This document shows positions 1-5,890 of a stretch of 6,518 bases of DNA, piece by piece; the stretch's first letter is position 1; the number at the start of each line of letters is the position of its first letter. Both the position numbers and the translations under genes were made by a program. The notes under the pieces are model-generated. The model had not been told where the DNA came from. It was given only the letters and a program-made list of their open reading frames with translations, and made no database searches. This stretch comes from Oscillospiraceae bacterium (GTDB lineage: Bacteria; Bacillota; Clostridia; Oscillospirales; Acutalibacteraceae), in contig JAIRZH010000080.1 in the NCBI GenBank assembly GCA_031267335.1, forward strand, positions 1-6,518, given 5' to 3'.

Positions 1-1
1 T

Positions 2-375
2 TTTCTTCCTAAGCCCGGACGAAAATTCAAGCGAATAAATATCGTCGCGGGTCAAATTAACGGAAAATCAGTCGCGGTTAAAATGTACGATTGGGCGATG
101 ACTGCGGTGTCTTTTCAAGTTTTCAAATATGAACTTTGCCCAATTTTACGTGAAAATAGCACAGTCTATATGGATAACGTCAGTTTTCACAGAAAATTAG
201 AACTCAAAAAATTGCACACCTTTATAAATGCCATATCGTTTGGCTTCCGCCATATTTTCCAGACAAAAATAAGATCGAAAAACTATGGGCGAATTTAAAA
301 AATTGGTTACGTTTAAATTCTAAAAATTACTTAACAATCCAAGCTGCTATCAAGGCTTATTTTAAATCGGAATAG
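2..375 (+). pseudogene. IS630 family transposase, C-terminal part, frameshifted
   Basis: The protein is the DDE transposase that cuts and rejoins IS630-element ends at TA targets. The window opens inside it: codons from position 2 read LPKPGRKFKRINIVAG, a typical IS630 stretch. The second catalytic Asp is seen in VYMDNVSFHR. The frame then breaks at the A6 run at 206-211. Reading one base back gives KIAHLYKCHIVWLPPYFPDK followed by KNKIEKLWANLKNWLR, which carries the third catalytic residue (Glu of KIEKLW), and ends at TAG 373-375. Both halves are clearly one protein in two frames. Restoring an A7 run, or -1 slippage on the A6 run, would rejoin them. It is therefore either a decayed copy or one using frameshifting, which has been proposed for some IS families. 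The first catalytic Asp lies outside the window. Confidence 0.8.
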
Positions 376-380
376 CTATA
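355..380 (+). repeat. IS630 right terminal inverted repeat
   Basis: The 26 bases from GCTTATTTT to AGCTATA are the end of the insertion sequence and overlap the transposase stop codon. They match 22 of 26 bases with the right arm of the MITE at 4463-4488, and the reverse complement of that MITE's left arm similarly (20 of 24). The terminal TA fits the TA target duplication of this family. The assignment rests on the MITE comparison, because the left end of the IS is not visible. Confidence 0.65.
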
Positions 381-469
381 CTTGAGCGATCGATATATTT
401 GAGCGATATTGTATTAATTCATTTTTTTATTTGCAAGAGTAAATTAGTCGATTTAAATTCTTCATTTAT

Positions 470-476
470 AGAGGTG
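470..476 (+). promoter_or_regulatory. Ribosome binding site deciding the TTG start at 484
   Basis: AGAGGTG lies 7 bases before TTG 484. There is no ATG nearby that fits, and the protein from this TTG begins MISIYPSNET, the expected N-terminus of this tail protein family. Confidence 0.6.
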
Positions 477-876
477 CACCAATTTGATTTCAATCTACCC
501 ATCAAACGAAACAGCATTTGCAGACAACGGACTAAAGATTCTAAAACCAATAAAAGCTATAATTTACAAAGAAGACAATGGAGATTATTTTCTTGATTTG
601 CGTGATGATTTAAAAAATCTTGATTATTATCAGTCTGGAAACATTGTAAAAGTATCAACACCCTGGGGAAACCAGTGTTTCAGACTTAAAAATCCAAGTA
701 TTGAAAACAAAAAAATTAATGTTAGAGCGCAGCATCTGTACTTTGATTCAGAAAACTATATCATAAAAGACAGTTATGTCGCAGATAGAAACTGCAACGA
801 TGCCCTTGATCACTTAAACAGTGCAACTGATATTCCCTCTTCGTTTACAACACTTTCTGATGTGTCACAAGTGTTT

Positions 877-879
877 TCA
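877..879 (+). other. Frameshift site in the tail gene
   Basis: The upstream frame matches the family to VSQVFS, and the next frame back matches from YRCVRKSLSEA. The switch falls in or just after the T4 run at 874-877, consistent with a one-base deletion. The upstream frame runs only to TAA at 925-927. Confidence 0.75.
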
Positions 880-1136
880 GTTATAGATGTGTCAGGAAAT
901 CCCTTTCAGAGGCAATTAGTGATGTAATAGAGCGTTGGGGCGGGCATCTTGTCAGAAATAACTGGGCGATAGAAATAAGGCAAAGTATTGGTCAGGATAG
1001 AGGAGTAAACCTTACTTACGGCAAAAACATCGTAAACATAAAAGCAGATGAAAATTGGAGCGATGTCTGTACAAAACTAATGCCAGTAGGAAAAGATGGC
1101 CTTCTTTTGCCAGAAACTTGGCTTTTCATCGACGAA

Positions 1137-1139
1137 TAG
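1137..1139 (+). other. In-frame amber stop within the tail gene
   Basis: TAG interrupts the reading frame between LPETWLFIDE and LYDIPYTKV, where homologues continue without a break. One base change from several sense codons (GAG, CAG, AAG, TAT) would produce it. It is the second lesion in the gene. Confidence 0.75.
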
Positions 1140-2148
1140 CTGTATGACATTCCGTACACGAAGGTAATTTCATTTGATCAAAGCAGTATTAATCAAGAAG
1201 ACTTTTCAGATGGAGAAGGCAATGTTGATGAATCATCATACAATGATGCCTTAATATCAGATCTAAGATCAAAAGGATTAAATTATCTTAACGAAAACAG
1301 TACACCAAAAGTAAATTATACACTTGATGCTTATCTTAAAAACATTTCTGATGTCGGAGATACAATTTTTGTAAAGCATCCAAAATGTAAACTAGATTTG
1401 ATTACAAATGTAATTGCTATTGAATTTGATGTAATCAGACAGCAAATTACAAAAATTGAATTCGGAAACTTTAAAAATAATCTTAAAAATCTACTCAATA
1501 CTGTTGAGAATAAAATCATCGAAAAAGTTGAAACTTCAGAACAAAACGTCACTGCAAAACTTGGAAAAGAACTTTTACAAGCGACAAATTCCATAAAAGA
1601 TAAACTTGGAAGCTCTTATGTCATAGTTGAAGGAGATAAAATTTTAATTCTGGATAAGCTCCCGAAAGAAGAGGCCGTAAACGTGATGATAATAAACTCG
1701 GGAGGAATTGGTTTTTCTAACACGGGGATAAACGGAACATTCATAAGCGCTTGGCTTATTGGCGGAATTCTAGACATGCAAAATATCAATGTCATAAATT
1801 TAGTCGCCGATATGATTAAAGGTGGCACACTTAAACTTGGTTCGAGCTTGCATGAAAGCGGAATCTTGGAACTTTACGATGAAAGCAATACTTTAATTTT
1901 TCAATTTGATCAGAATGGAATCACGATTTACTGTGATGATGGCAGGATAATAAAGCTCAATGATAAAGTTGGACTGTGTGGATATGATTCAGACGGAACA
2001 CCTGCATTTTGGAGCAACATTGATGAGTTTTATATGAGAAAATGTGTTGTTGAAAGTGAACTTACGATTTCTGAGAAATTGAAATTTATTCCGATAATTA
2101 CAGATTCAAATACCGGAATCGGGGTTGTGGCGATAATTTAACTAATGC

Positions 2149-2175
2149 ACAATGTACAATTTACAATGTACAATT
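2149..2175 (+). repeat. Tandem pair of a 13-bp repeat
   Basis: ACAATGTACAATT occurs at 2149-2161 and again at 2163-2175, a 14-bp period, starting just after the stop codon of the tail gene. Similar ACAATGTACAATT strings are, from memory, common as short intergenic repeats in anaerobe genomes. No function is assigned. Confidence 0.6.
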
Positions 2176-2238
2176 ATAGAATTTATTTCTAAAAATACCG
2201 GCCTCTCAATCGAGCAAATTCAAGCTCTTAAACAATAA
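2152..2238 (+). pseudogene. Possible small remnant ORF, 28 codons
   Basis: ATG 2152 lies inside the 13-bp repeats and has no ribosome binding site. The ORF ends with FISKNTGLSIEQIQALKQ before TAA 2236-2238. That ending resembles the C-terminus of Rpn/PD-(D/E)XK-type recombination-promoting nucleases, which often finish with a similar TGLS-EEI-L helix. It may therefore be the last scrap of such a gene or of another small phage gene. It is short and the resemblance is from memory, so the call is weak. Confidence 0.2.
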
Positions 2239-2308
2239 AACTTGGCAAAAGATTAATAAAATCAGCATTAAGATTGGTGTAATCAGCAAAAAATAAAGAA
2301 AATTCCGC

Positions 2309-2344
2309 AATCTCGTACGAAAATCGTACGGGATTTTGTTGTTC
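2309..2344 (+). terminator. Rho-independent terminator between the two tail genes
   Basis: AATCTCGTACG (2309-2319) pairs with CGTACGGGATT (2325-2335) over 11 base pairs with one T-G wobble and a 5-base AAAAT loop. The T-rich tract TTGTTGTT follows. It would stop transcription from the broken tail gene before the tail fibre gene, so the latter probably had its own promoter in 2345-2460. Confidence 0.75.
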
Positions 2345-2370
2345 AAAAAGAAATCTTGTTTGTTCAAGCA

Positions 2371-2379
2371 TTATCCACA
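2371..2379 (+). promoter_or_regulatory. Perfect DnaA-box 9-mer
   Basis: TTATCCACA is an exact consensus DnaA box. A second, weaker match (TTATCCATT on the minus strand) lies at 2417-2425, and the DNA between and after is almost pure A/T. Two boxes near a phage tail gene do not make an origin. The 9-mer could be chance in such AT-rich DNA. Confidence 0.25.
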
Positions 2380-2465
2380 ATTTTCTAATCTAATTTCTAA
2401 TTTAAAAAAATAGAAAAATGGATAATTTATAAATCTTAAAAATATTAGAAACTAAAATTCAAAAA

Positions 2466-2471
2466 AGAAGG
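2466..2471 (+). promoter_or_regulatory. Ribosome binding site of the tail fibre gene
   Basis: AGAAGG ends 7 bases before ATG 2479. It supports this start, which also has no competing in-frame start close by. Confidence 0.65.
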
Positions 2472-2478
2472 TAAAATC

Positions 2479-4389
2479 ATGGGAACTTCAGCAGAAATGT
2501 CAACAAGTAACCAGTATGTAAAATACAATATTTCGGTTACACAAAACTCACAAAATATTTCAGAAAACTATTCTAATGTTACAGTTTCAGTTTACTTCTA
2601 TAGAACAAATTCCGGTTATAAAACCTACGGAACGGGCAACGTTTGGTGCAAAATCAACGGAACTCAATATTCCGCAAGTATTTCAAGCAGTCAGAAAATT
2701 ACAAATTCAGGTATAACTTTATTTTCAAAAACTCTTGATGTTACCCATAATTCAGATGGATCTAAAACACTAATCTGCTCTGCTTGGATTAGCATCGATA
2801 CGCCACTTTCTTCAAGCGAGCAAAGCTATTCTCAGACTTTATCAACTATTCCTCGTTCTGCCACTTTTTCAGATGCAACAAATTTTAATGACACTGAAAA
2901 TCCAAAGATCTATTTTAACAACCCTGGGGGCTTCAAATTATGCCTGAAAATGGAAGCAGGCGGAGACGTCGAGCTCATCATGAGAGATAACATTTATCCT
3001 TCAAGCCCATGCACCTTCAGTTTGACGACGGCCGAAAGAAACTCTCTTCTTCAATTGGCATCGAATTCCAATACTTTAAGCGTAAGGTTTACTGTCGGGA
3101 CTTATTTGACAGGTACTGCGGGAGATTGGAGTTACGGCGATCGTACCATGACGGTTACCAATGCGTATTCAGGTTTTACTTCTAGCCAATTATCGTATCA
3201 AGACACAAATTCAAGTATCGTAGCGATTACCGGTGATAACCAACAAATCGTAAGAAATCAGTCTAATCTTCAAATAAGTTTTACATCAGCGACTTCAAAA
3301 AAATATGCGACTATATCAAGCTATCAGATAACTTTTAACGGTTCAACCACCACAAAAACTTCGTCAGGAAGCATAAGCTACGGAACAGTAAACTCAGGCA
3401 GTAATTTAAGCGTAAGCATAAAAGCTATAGATTCAAAAGGAAATTCAACGACTGCAATTAAAACTATAACTTTTCTGGATTGGATAACTCCGACGGCTAC
3501 AATTATCGCGAACAGAAAGAATAATTTTGAAGCAGAAACTTATTTGAAAGTTAGTGTTTTGATTTCAAGCGTAAACGGAAAGAATTCTCTTCAAATCTTG
3601 CAGTACAGAAATAAAAAGAGTTACGACAGTTCATATGGAAGCTGGACTGATCTTCCGAACAATACTCAAATCACAATTTCCATCGATAGTACCGTTGCCT
3701 GGAATTTTCAGATTCAGCTTTCAGATAAATTTGGCTCTAACAGCTACAGTTTTACCATTGCCAAGGGTCAGCCGATAATGTTTTTTGATACTGACAAGAT
3801 CAGCGTTGGCGTAAATACTTTCCCGGATAGAAATAATTTCTTTCAGGCTTTAAATATTGAGTCTATCGGAGTTTTAAGAACAAGCAGTACGAACACGGGA
3901 TCAAACTACATTTACGGCAATACTTACTTTTCAAATCCGTCCGGTTCAACGACGACAACATCGATTTCCAATAATTTAAGTTTATCAACTGCGGCAAAGC
4001 AATATATCTCTCAGTTTATATATCCCGTCGGTTCAATCTTTATGTCGATCAGCTCAACAAATCCAAGCAGCTATTTTGGCGGTTCTTGGAGTTTGTGGGG
4101 TTCAGGAAGAGTTCCGGTCTGCGTAAACACTTCTGATTCAGATTTCAGTTCTTCAGAGAAAACCGGCGGAGCTAAAACTGTAACACTTACTACTTCGCAG
4201 ATACCAAGTCATACACATGGTCTTGCGAGAGCTCCGGCGGGAAGCGGGTATAAAGAAAGTTGCGGGTACACGACAACTGCGACCAGAGAACAAACGACTT
4301 ATTCTGATTCTACCGGAGGAGGAAGCTCTCATAGTAATTTGCAACCGTATATAACATGTTATATGCTGCTATATAGCTGTTTCAATTGA
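2479..4389 (+). CDS. Phage tail tip/fibre protein with Gp10/collar-like C-terminal domain
   Basis: A 636-residue virion protein, very rich in Ser, Thr and Asn, of the kind forming siphophage tail tips or receptor-binding fibres. Residues 1-130 form a beta-rich N-terminal domain ending in the phage-typical LSTIPRSATF. The middle has Ig-like beta repeats, including ITFLDWITPTATI and KGQPIMFFDTDKISVGV, like the siphophage DUF859 family. The C-terminal part starts at YPVGSIFMSI (residue 515). It contains FGGSWSLWGSGRVPV, IPSHTHG (575-581) and SHSNLQPYITCYM near 629, which is the baseplate Gp10/tail-collar type domain. Such domains usually end in YMWKR followed by a few residues; here the end is YMLLYSCFN. 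The last five residues and the TGA lie inside the MITE starting at 4372, so the native C-terminus was replaced. Folding may still be possible. The ATG 2479 start has a good RBS, and a terminator upstream separates the gene from the broken tail gene. Confidence 0.85.
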   Translation: MGTSAEMSTSNQYVKYNISVTQNSQNISENYSNVTVSVYFYRTNSGYKTYGTGNVWCKINGTQYSASISSSQKITNSGITLFSKTLDVTHNSDGSKTLICSAWISIDTPLSSSEQSYSQTLSTIPRSATFSDATNFNDTENPKIYFNNPGGFKLCLKMEAGGDVELIMRDNIYPSSPCTFSLTTAERNSLLQLASNSNTLSVRFTVGTYLTGTAGDWSYGDRTMTVTNAYSGFTSSQLSYQDTNSSIVAITGDNQQIVRNQSNLQISFTSATSKKYATISSYQITFNGSTTTKTSSGSISYGTVNSGSNLSVSIKAIDSKGNSTTAIKTITFLDWITPTATIIANRKNNFEAETYLKVSVLISSVNGKNSLQILQYRNKKSYDSSYGSWTDLPNNTQITISIDSTVAWNFQIQLSDKFGSNSYSFTIAKGQPIMFFDTDKISVGVNTFPDRNNFFQALNIESIGVLRTSSTNTGSNYIYGNTYFSNPSGSTTTTSISNNLSLSTAAKQYISQFIYPVGSIFMSISSTNPSSYFGGSWSLWGSGRVPVCVNTSDSDFSSSEKTGGAKTVTLTTSQIPSHTHGLARAPAGSGYKESCGYTTTATREQTTYSDSTGGGSSHSNLQPYITCYMLLYSCFN

Positions 4390-4488
4390 AAATAAACCCT
4401 AATAGTTCTCTGAATCATAACGCTTAAATTCATATACGATCATTCAAAGGACTATAATTAGAGCTTATTTTCAACCGAAACAGCTATA
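4372..4488. mobile_element. 117-bp MITE related to the IS630 element at the left edge
   Basis: The arms 4372-4403 and 4457-4488 are inverted repeats matching at 28 of 32 positions. Both outer ends are TA-bounded (TATAGCTGTTTC and GAAACAGCTATA), as expected for TA target duplication. The right end matches the IS630 end at 355-380 (22 of 26), so this is a non-autonomous derivative mobilisable by a transposase of that type. The 53-base interior has no ORF. It inserted into the 3' end of the tail fibre gene and supplies that gene's last codons and stop. Confidence 0.8.
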
Positions 4489-4533
4489 CATGTTAAATAG
4501 AATGATAGATATAGTTATTTAGGAAACACTCCC

Positions 4534-4579
4534 GCCTCTCAAGTCAATAACGCGGGTTCGATTCCCGCACGAGTCACCA
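4534..4579 (+). tRNA. 3' fragment of a tRNA (Glu-like), probable prophage att site
   Basis: A perfect T arm is present: GCGGG (4552-4556), loop TTCGATT, CCCGC (4564-4568). The acceptor 3' strand ACGAGTC (4569-4575), discriminator A and encoded CCA (4577-4579) follow. The 4-base TAAC variable loop and a CTCTCAA string that would place CTC in the anticodon loop (4538-4540) suggest tRNA-Glu. No GACTCGT-type 5' acceptor strand lies upstream, and the bases before the loop (CCCGC) do not pair with GTCAA after it. It is thus not a working tRNA. A 3' tRNA piece between phage genes and host genes is the usual mark left by integration into a tRNA gene. The intact tRNA should lie at the other prophage end, outside the window. 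A decayed tRNA copy is the alternative. Confidence 0.65.
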
Positions 4580-5052
4580 AGTATTATTTAAAGCCTGCTC
4601 CTACTACTGTTTAATAGACAAGTCTATTGTGTATTACTTCGTTCTAATTTCTATTCATAAACAAATTTAATGATTCTAAATTTGATTCGGTTGTTAAATT
4701 CTTTTAATATTCTGTGAAATTTTCGTGATCAGAAAAGGTATAAGATTTTCTAAATCTCATTTAATGCATAAAATTGTTGTAAGTTTAGTTATAAATTTTT
4801 GGTTTTTTGGACGTGATTTGTCGTTTTGATTTATTTTATGACACCGATTATTTAGAATCTCTAGTTATTTTAAATAGCAGGAACAGGTCTTAAATCAGAA
4901 ATGGTTACAGTACCGTTTTTAGGCATAAGCTTTAACTTGTTTTTAATTAGTGCCATTTTTCAGAGAAATATTTCAACTTATTTAAATTTTATTTTTATGT
5001 TTGTATTGATTTATAAATAAAAATATTGGAAACAATTAAAAATTTATAAATA
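4580..5052. other. AT-rich gene-free region, presumed host side of the att site
   Basis: About 470 bases without a convincing gene on either strand. There is a short palindrome, AATAGACAAGTCTATT at 4613-4628, and a small hairpin AGATTT/AAATCT at 4743-4757. A 28-codon minus-strand ORF (4870-4956) ends in TVTISDLRPVPAI but has no ribosome binding site. No known RNA family is recognisable by eye. Confidence 0.5.
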
Positions 5053-5177
5053 TACTCATTCGAATTCAAATGCCGAAATCAAAATTAGAATTAAATTCAT
5101 TCAAAGCTCAAGCGAAATCATGCTAAACGATGATTTTTCAGATTTCAATAAATTCAGAATTTCATTTTGAATGAGTA
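5053..5177 (+). mobile_element. 125-bp MITE-like element, copy 1 (left of spoIIID)
   Basis: It begins TACTCATTC and ends GAATGAGTA, a perfect 9-bp terminal inverted repeat with TA at each outer end. Its reverse complement matches the element at 5766-5890 at 115 of 125 positions without gaps. It carries no ORF of note. Its ends differ from those of the IS630-derived MITE at 4372-4488, so it belongs to another family, probably mobilised in trans by a TA-targeting transposase not seen here. Confidence 0.8.
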
Positions 5178-5233
5178 TTAAGTTAATAAAAGTCTAATTT
5201 TTTAAAATTTTTGTTTGCACATTCTTTAATTAA

Positions 5234-5264
5234 CACATATTACGATATTATTTAACATATTAAT
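5234..5264 (+). promoter_or_regulatory. Candidate sigma-E promoter of spoIIID
   Basis: CACATATT (5234-5241), a 14-base spacer and CATATTAAT (5256-5264) resemble the mother-cell sigma-E pattern, ATATT then CATACAAT at 14-15 bases. In Bacillus subtilis, spoIIID is transcribed by sigma-E. The -10 match is only partial and the DNA is AT-rich. Confidence 0.35.
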
Positions 5265-5338
5265 TCAAAACAAAGATACGAAAATAGTTTGTAATTTTTC
5301 ACATTTAAATTAGTTTTATGTGTCTTTTGTTTTGAATT
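5262..5338 (+). repeat. Long inverted repeat in the spoIIID leader
   Basis: AATTCAAAACAAA (5262-5274) is an exact 13-bp inverted match of 5326-5338. The pairing continues with GATAC (5275-5279) against GTGTC (5320-5324), including one wobble and one bulged T at 5325. The stem ends 9 bases before the ribosome binding site, so it could affect translation or bind a regulator. It might also be a decayed small element. Confidence 0.55.
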
Positions 5339-5347
5339 TTCGTTCTC

Positions 5348-5353
5348 AAGGAG
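5348..5353 (+). promoter_or_regulatory. Ribosome binding site deciding the TTG start of spoIIID
   Basis: AAGGAG ends 9 bases before TTG 5363, at ideal distance, and no in-frame ATG occurs in the N-terminal part. Confidence 0.75.
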
Positions 5354-5362
5354 TTAAATAGT

Positions 5363-5638
5363 TTGAATCATCTGGTCGAAGAACGTGCAATTGAATTGGG
5401 AAATTATATTGCGCAAAACAAAACCACGGTTCGTAGTGCTGCTAAAATGTTTGGAATCAGCAAAAGCACCGTACACAAAGACGTTTCTGAAAGATTAAGA
5501 AATATAAATTTAAGACTTTATTCGGAAGTTAAAAATATATTAGAAATCAACAAATCTCAACGCCATATACGTGGAGGATTGGCGACAAAACATAAATATG
5601 CCGAAGCGGCGGCGCAACGTGTTGCGATTGCAAAATAA
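5363..5638 (+). CDS. spoIIID: Sporulation transcriptional regulator SpoIIID
   Basis: SpoIIID is a small DNA-binding protein that acts in the mother cell after sigma-E. It activates some genes, including sigK in Bacillus, and represses others. This copy has 91 residues, close to the family's usual 80-95. It starts at TTG 5363 with AAGGAG upstream, giving MNHLVEERAIELGNYI. The helix-turn-helix is at about residues 22-45, with the hallmark FGISKSTVHKDVSERL (30-45). The basic C-terminal signature KSQRHIRGGLATKHKY follows at 64-79 and helps DNA binding. All key family motifs look intact. The gene stands alone between two inverted 125-bp elements, with a candidate sigma-E promoter and a hairpin in its leader. 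No GC-rich terminator follows its TAA. Identification by motif is strong. Confidence 0.95.
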   Translation: MNHLVEERAIELGNYIAQNKTTVRSAAKMFGISKSTVHKDVSERLRNINLRLYSEVKNILEINKSQRHIRGGLATKHKYAEAAAQRVAIAK

Positions 5639-5765
5639 TTTCTAAATTAACTTAAATTTGAATAAAATATACAGCAAATAGAAAAAATTACAAGATGCAT
5701 AAGAATCTATTTTTTTCAAGTCGAGCGGTAAGAATAAAGATTTAACATTTCTAAAGCAGCATATA

Positions 5766-5890
5766 TACATATTCAAACTGAAATTCTGGATTTATTGAAA
5801 TCTGAAAAATCATTGTTTAGCACGATTTCGCTTGAGCTTTGAATGAATTTAATTTTAATTTCGATCTCGGAATTTGAATTCGAATGAGTA
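5766..5890 (-). mobile_element. 125-bp MITE-like element, copy 2 (right of spoIIID, inverted)
   Basis: This is the inverted partner of 5053-5177, the same length and 115 of 125 identical. The left terminal repeat has drifted to TACATATTC, while the right end GAATGAGTA is intact and flanked by TA. Most differences from copy 1 are transitions, which fits neutral decay after separate insertions or an old duplication. Confidence 0.8.

Larger units (their letters stand above)
1..380 (+). mobile_element. Right part of an IS630-family insertion sequence
   Basis: This stretch holds the C-terminal part of an IS630-type transposase followed at once by a terminal repeat ending in TA, the target dinucleotide of IS630/Tc1-mariner elements. 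The left end lies outside the window. The inferred boundary is 379-380, because the last 26 bases (355-380) match 22 of 26 with the right arm of the MITE at 4463-4488. The transposase stop codon (373-375) lies inside the terminal repeat, so the element is very compact. It sits about 100 bases upstream of a phage tail gene and probably inserted into the prophage. Confidence 0.75.
484..2141 (+). pseudogene. Phage tail protein (prophage endopeptidase tail / minor structural type), disrupted
   Basis: This is a structural protein of a siphophage tail tip, of the type annotated as prophage tail endopeptidase or minor structural protein. It starts at TTG 484 and the intact length would be about 552 residues. 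The N-terminal part (to about residue 131) reads in one frame through DALDHLNSATD and SFTTLSDVSQVFS. At about 874-879 the frame shifts by -1, equal to loss of one base. It continues YRCVRKSLSEAISDVIERWG, then NIKADENWSDVCTKLMPVGK, both typical of clostridial phage homologues. An in-frame TAG at 1137-1139 interrupts it just before LYDIPYTKVISFDQ. The same frame then stays open to TAA 2139-2141. The region around residues 335-380 looks like a coiled-coil stalk, and the C-terminal part carries short beta repeats (GGTLKLGSSLHESGILELYD). With two lesions it is almost certainly not functional. A separate gene starting near 1398 would only be an artefact of the broken frame. Confidence 0.85.
381..4579 (+). 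mobile_element. Defective prophage remnant (distal tail module to att)
   Basis: Two tail genes in the same orientation, one broken, are followed by a MITE and then by a tRNA 3' fragment, which I read as the prophage/host junction. No integrase, holin, endolysin or packaging gene is present. The phage left part lies beyond the IS630 element or has been lost. Normally a holin-endolysin pair lies between the tail fibre and the attachment site; here only about 190 bases separate them, so lysis genes were probably deleted. The left limit given is simply the IS630 edge. Confidence 0.6.

Noticed and set aside
399..596. Open frame on the plus strand, 65 codons
   Set aside because: It overlaps the start of the tail gene in another frame and has a low-complexity composition.
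1331..1594. Open frame on the minus strand, 87 codons
   Set aside because: It lies opposite the in-frame coding sequence of the tail gene, has no family-like features, and is explained as a shadow.
1616..1828. Open frame on the minus strand, 70 codons
   Set aside because: It is antisense to well-preserved tail protein sequence and has no ribosome binding site.
1398..2141. A separate 247-codon gene
   Set aside because: The same frame continues upstream with family-matching sequence to the TAG at 1137 and the frameshift near 877, so it is the back part of the broken tail gene.
2201..2209. GCCTCTCAA shared with the tRNA fragment at 4534-4542, a possible second att core
   Set aside because: A 9-base match alone is weak and the flanks diverge at once; chance is more likely.
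4153..4344. Open frame on the minus strand, 63 codons
   Set aside because: It is antisense to the Gp10-like C-terminal domain of the tail fibre protein.
4354..4498. ACATGTTA on both sides of the MITE (4354-4361 and 4488-4495), a possible longer target duplication
   Set aside because: The left copy is 10 bases away from the MITE end, and TA at the exact boundary already fits the IS630 family.
4498..4579. A complete tRNA-Glu gene
   Set aside because: No 5' acceptor strand pairs with ACGAGTC, and the anticodon stem halves do not pair; only the 3' part is tRNA-like.
4870..4956. 28-codon minus-strand ORF beginning MALIKNKLKLMPKNG
   Set aside because: It has no ribosome binding site, is very short and has no recognised family. 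The wording of its end looks protein-like, but chance is not excluded.
5053..5890. CRISPR array or toxin-antitoxin module near spoIIID
   Set aside because: There are only two repeats, inverted and 588 bases apart, with no spacer pattern, and no toxin or antitoxin gene is seen.
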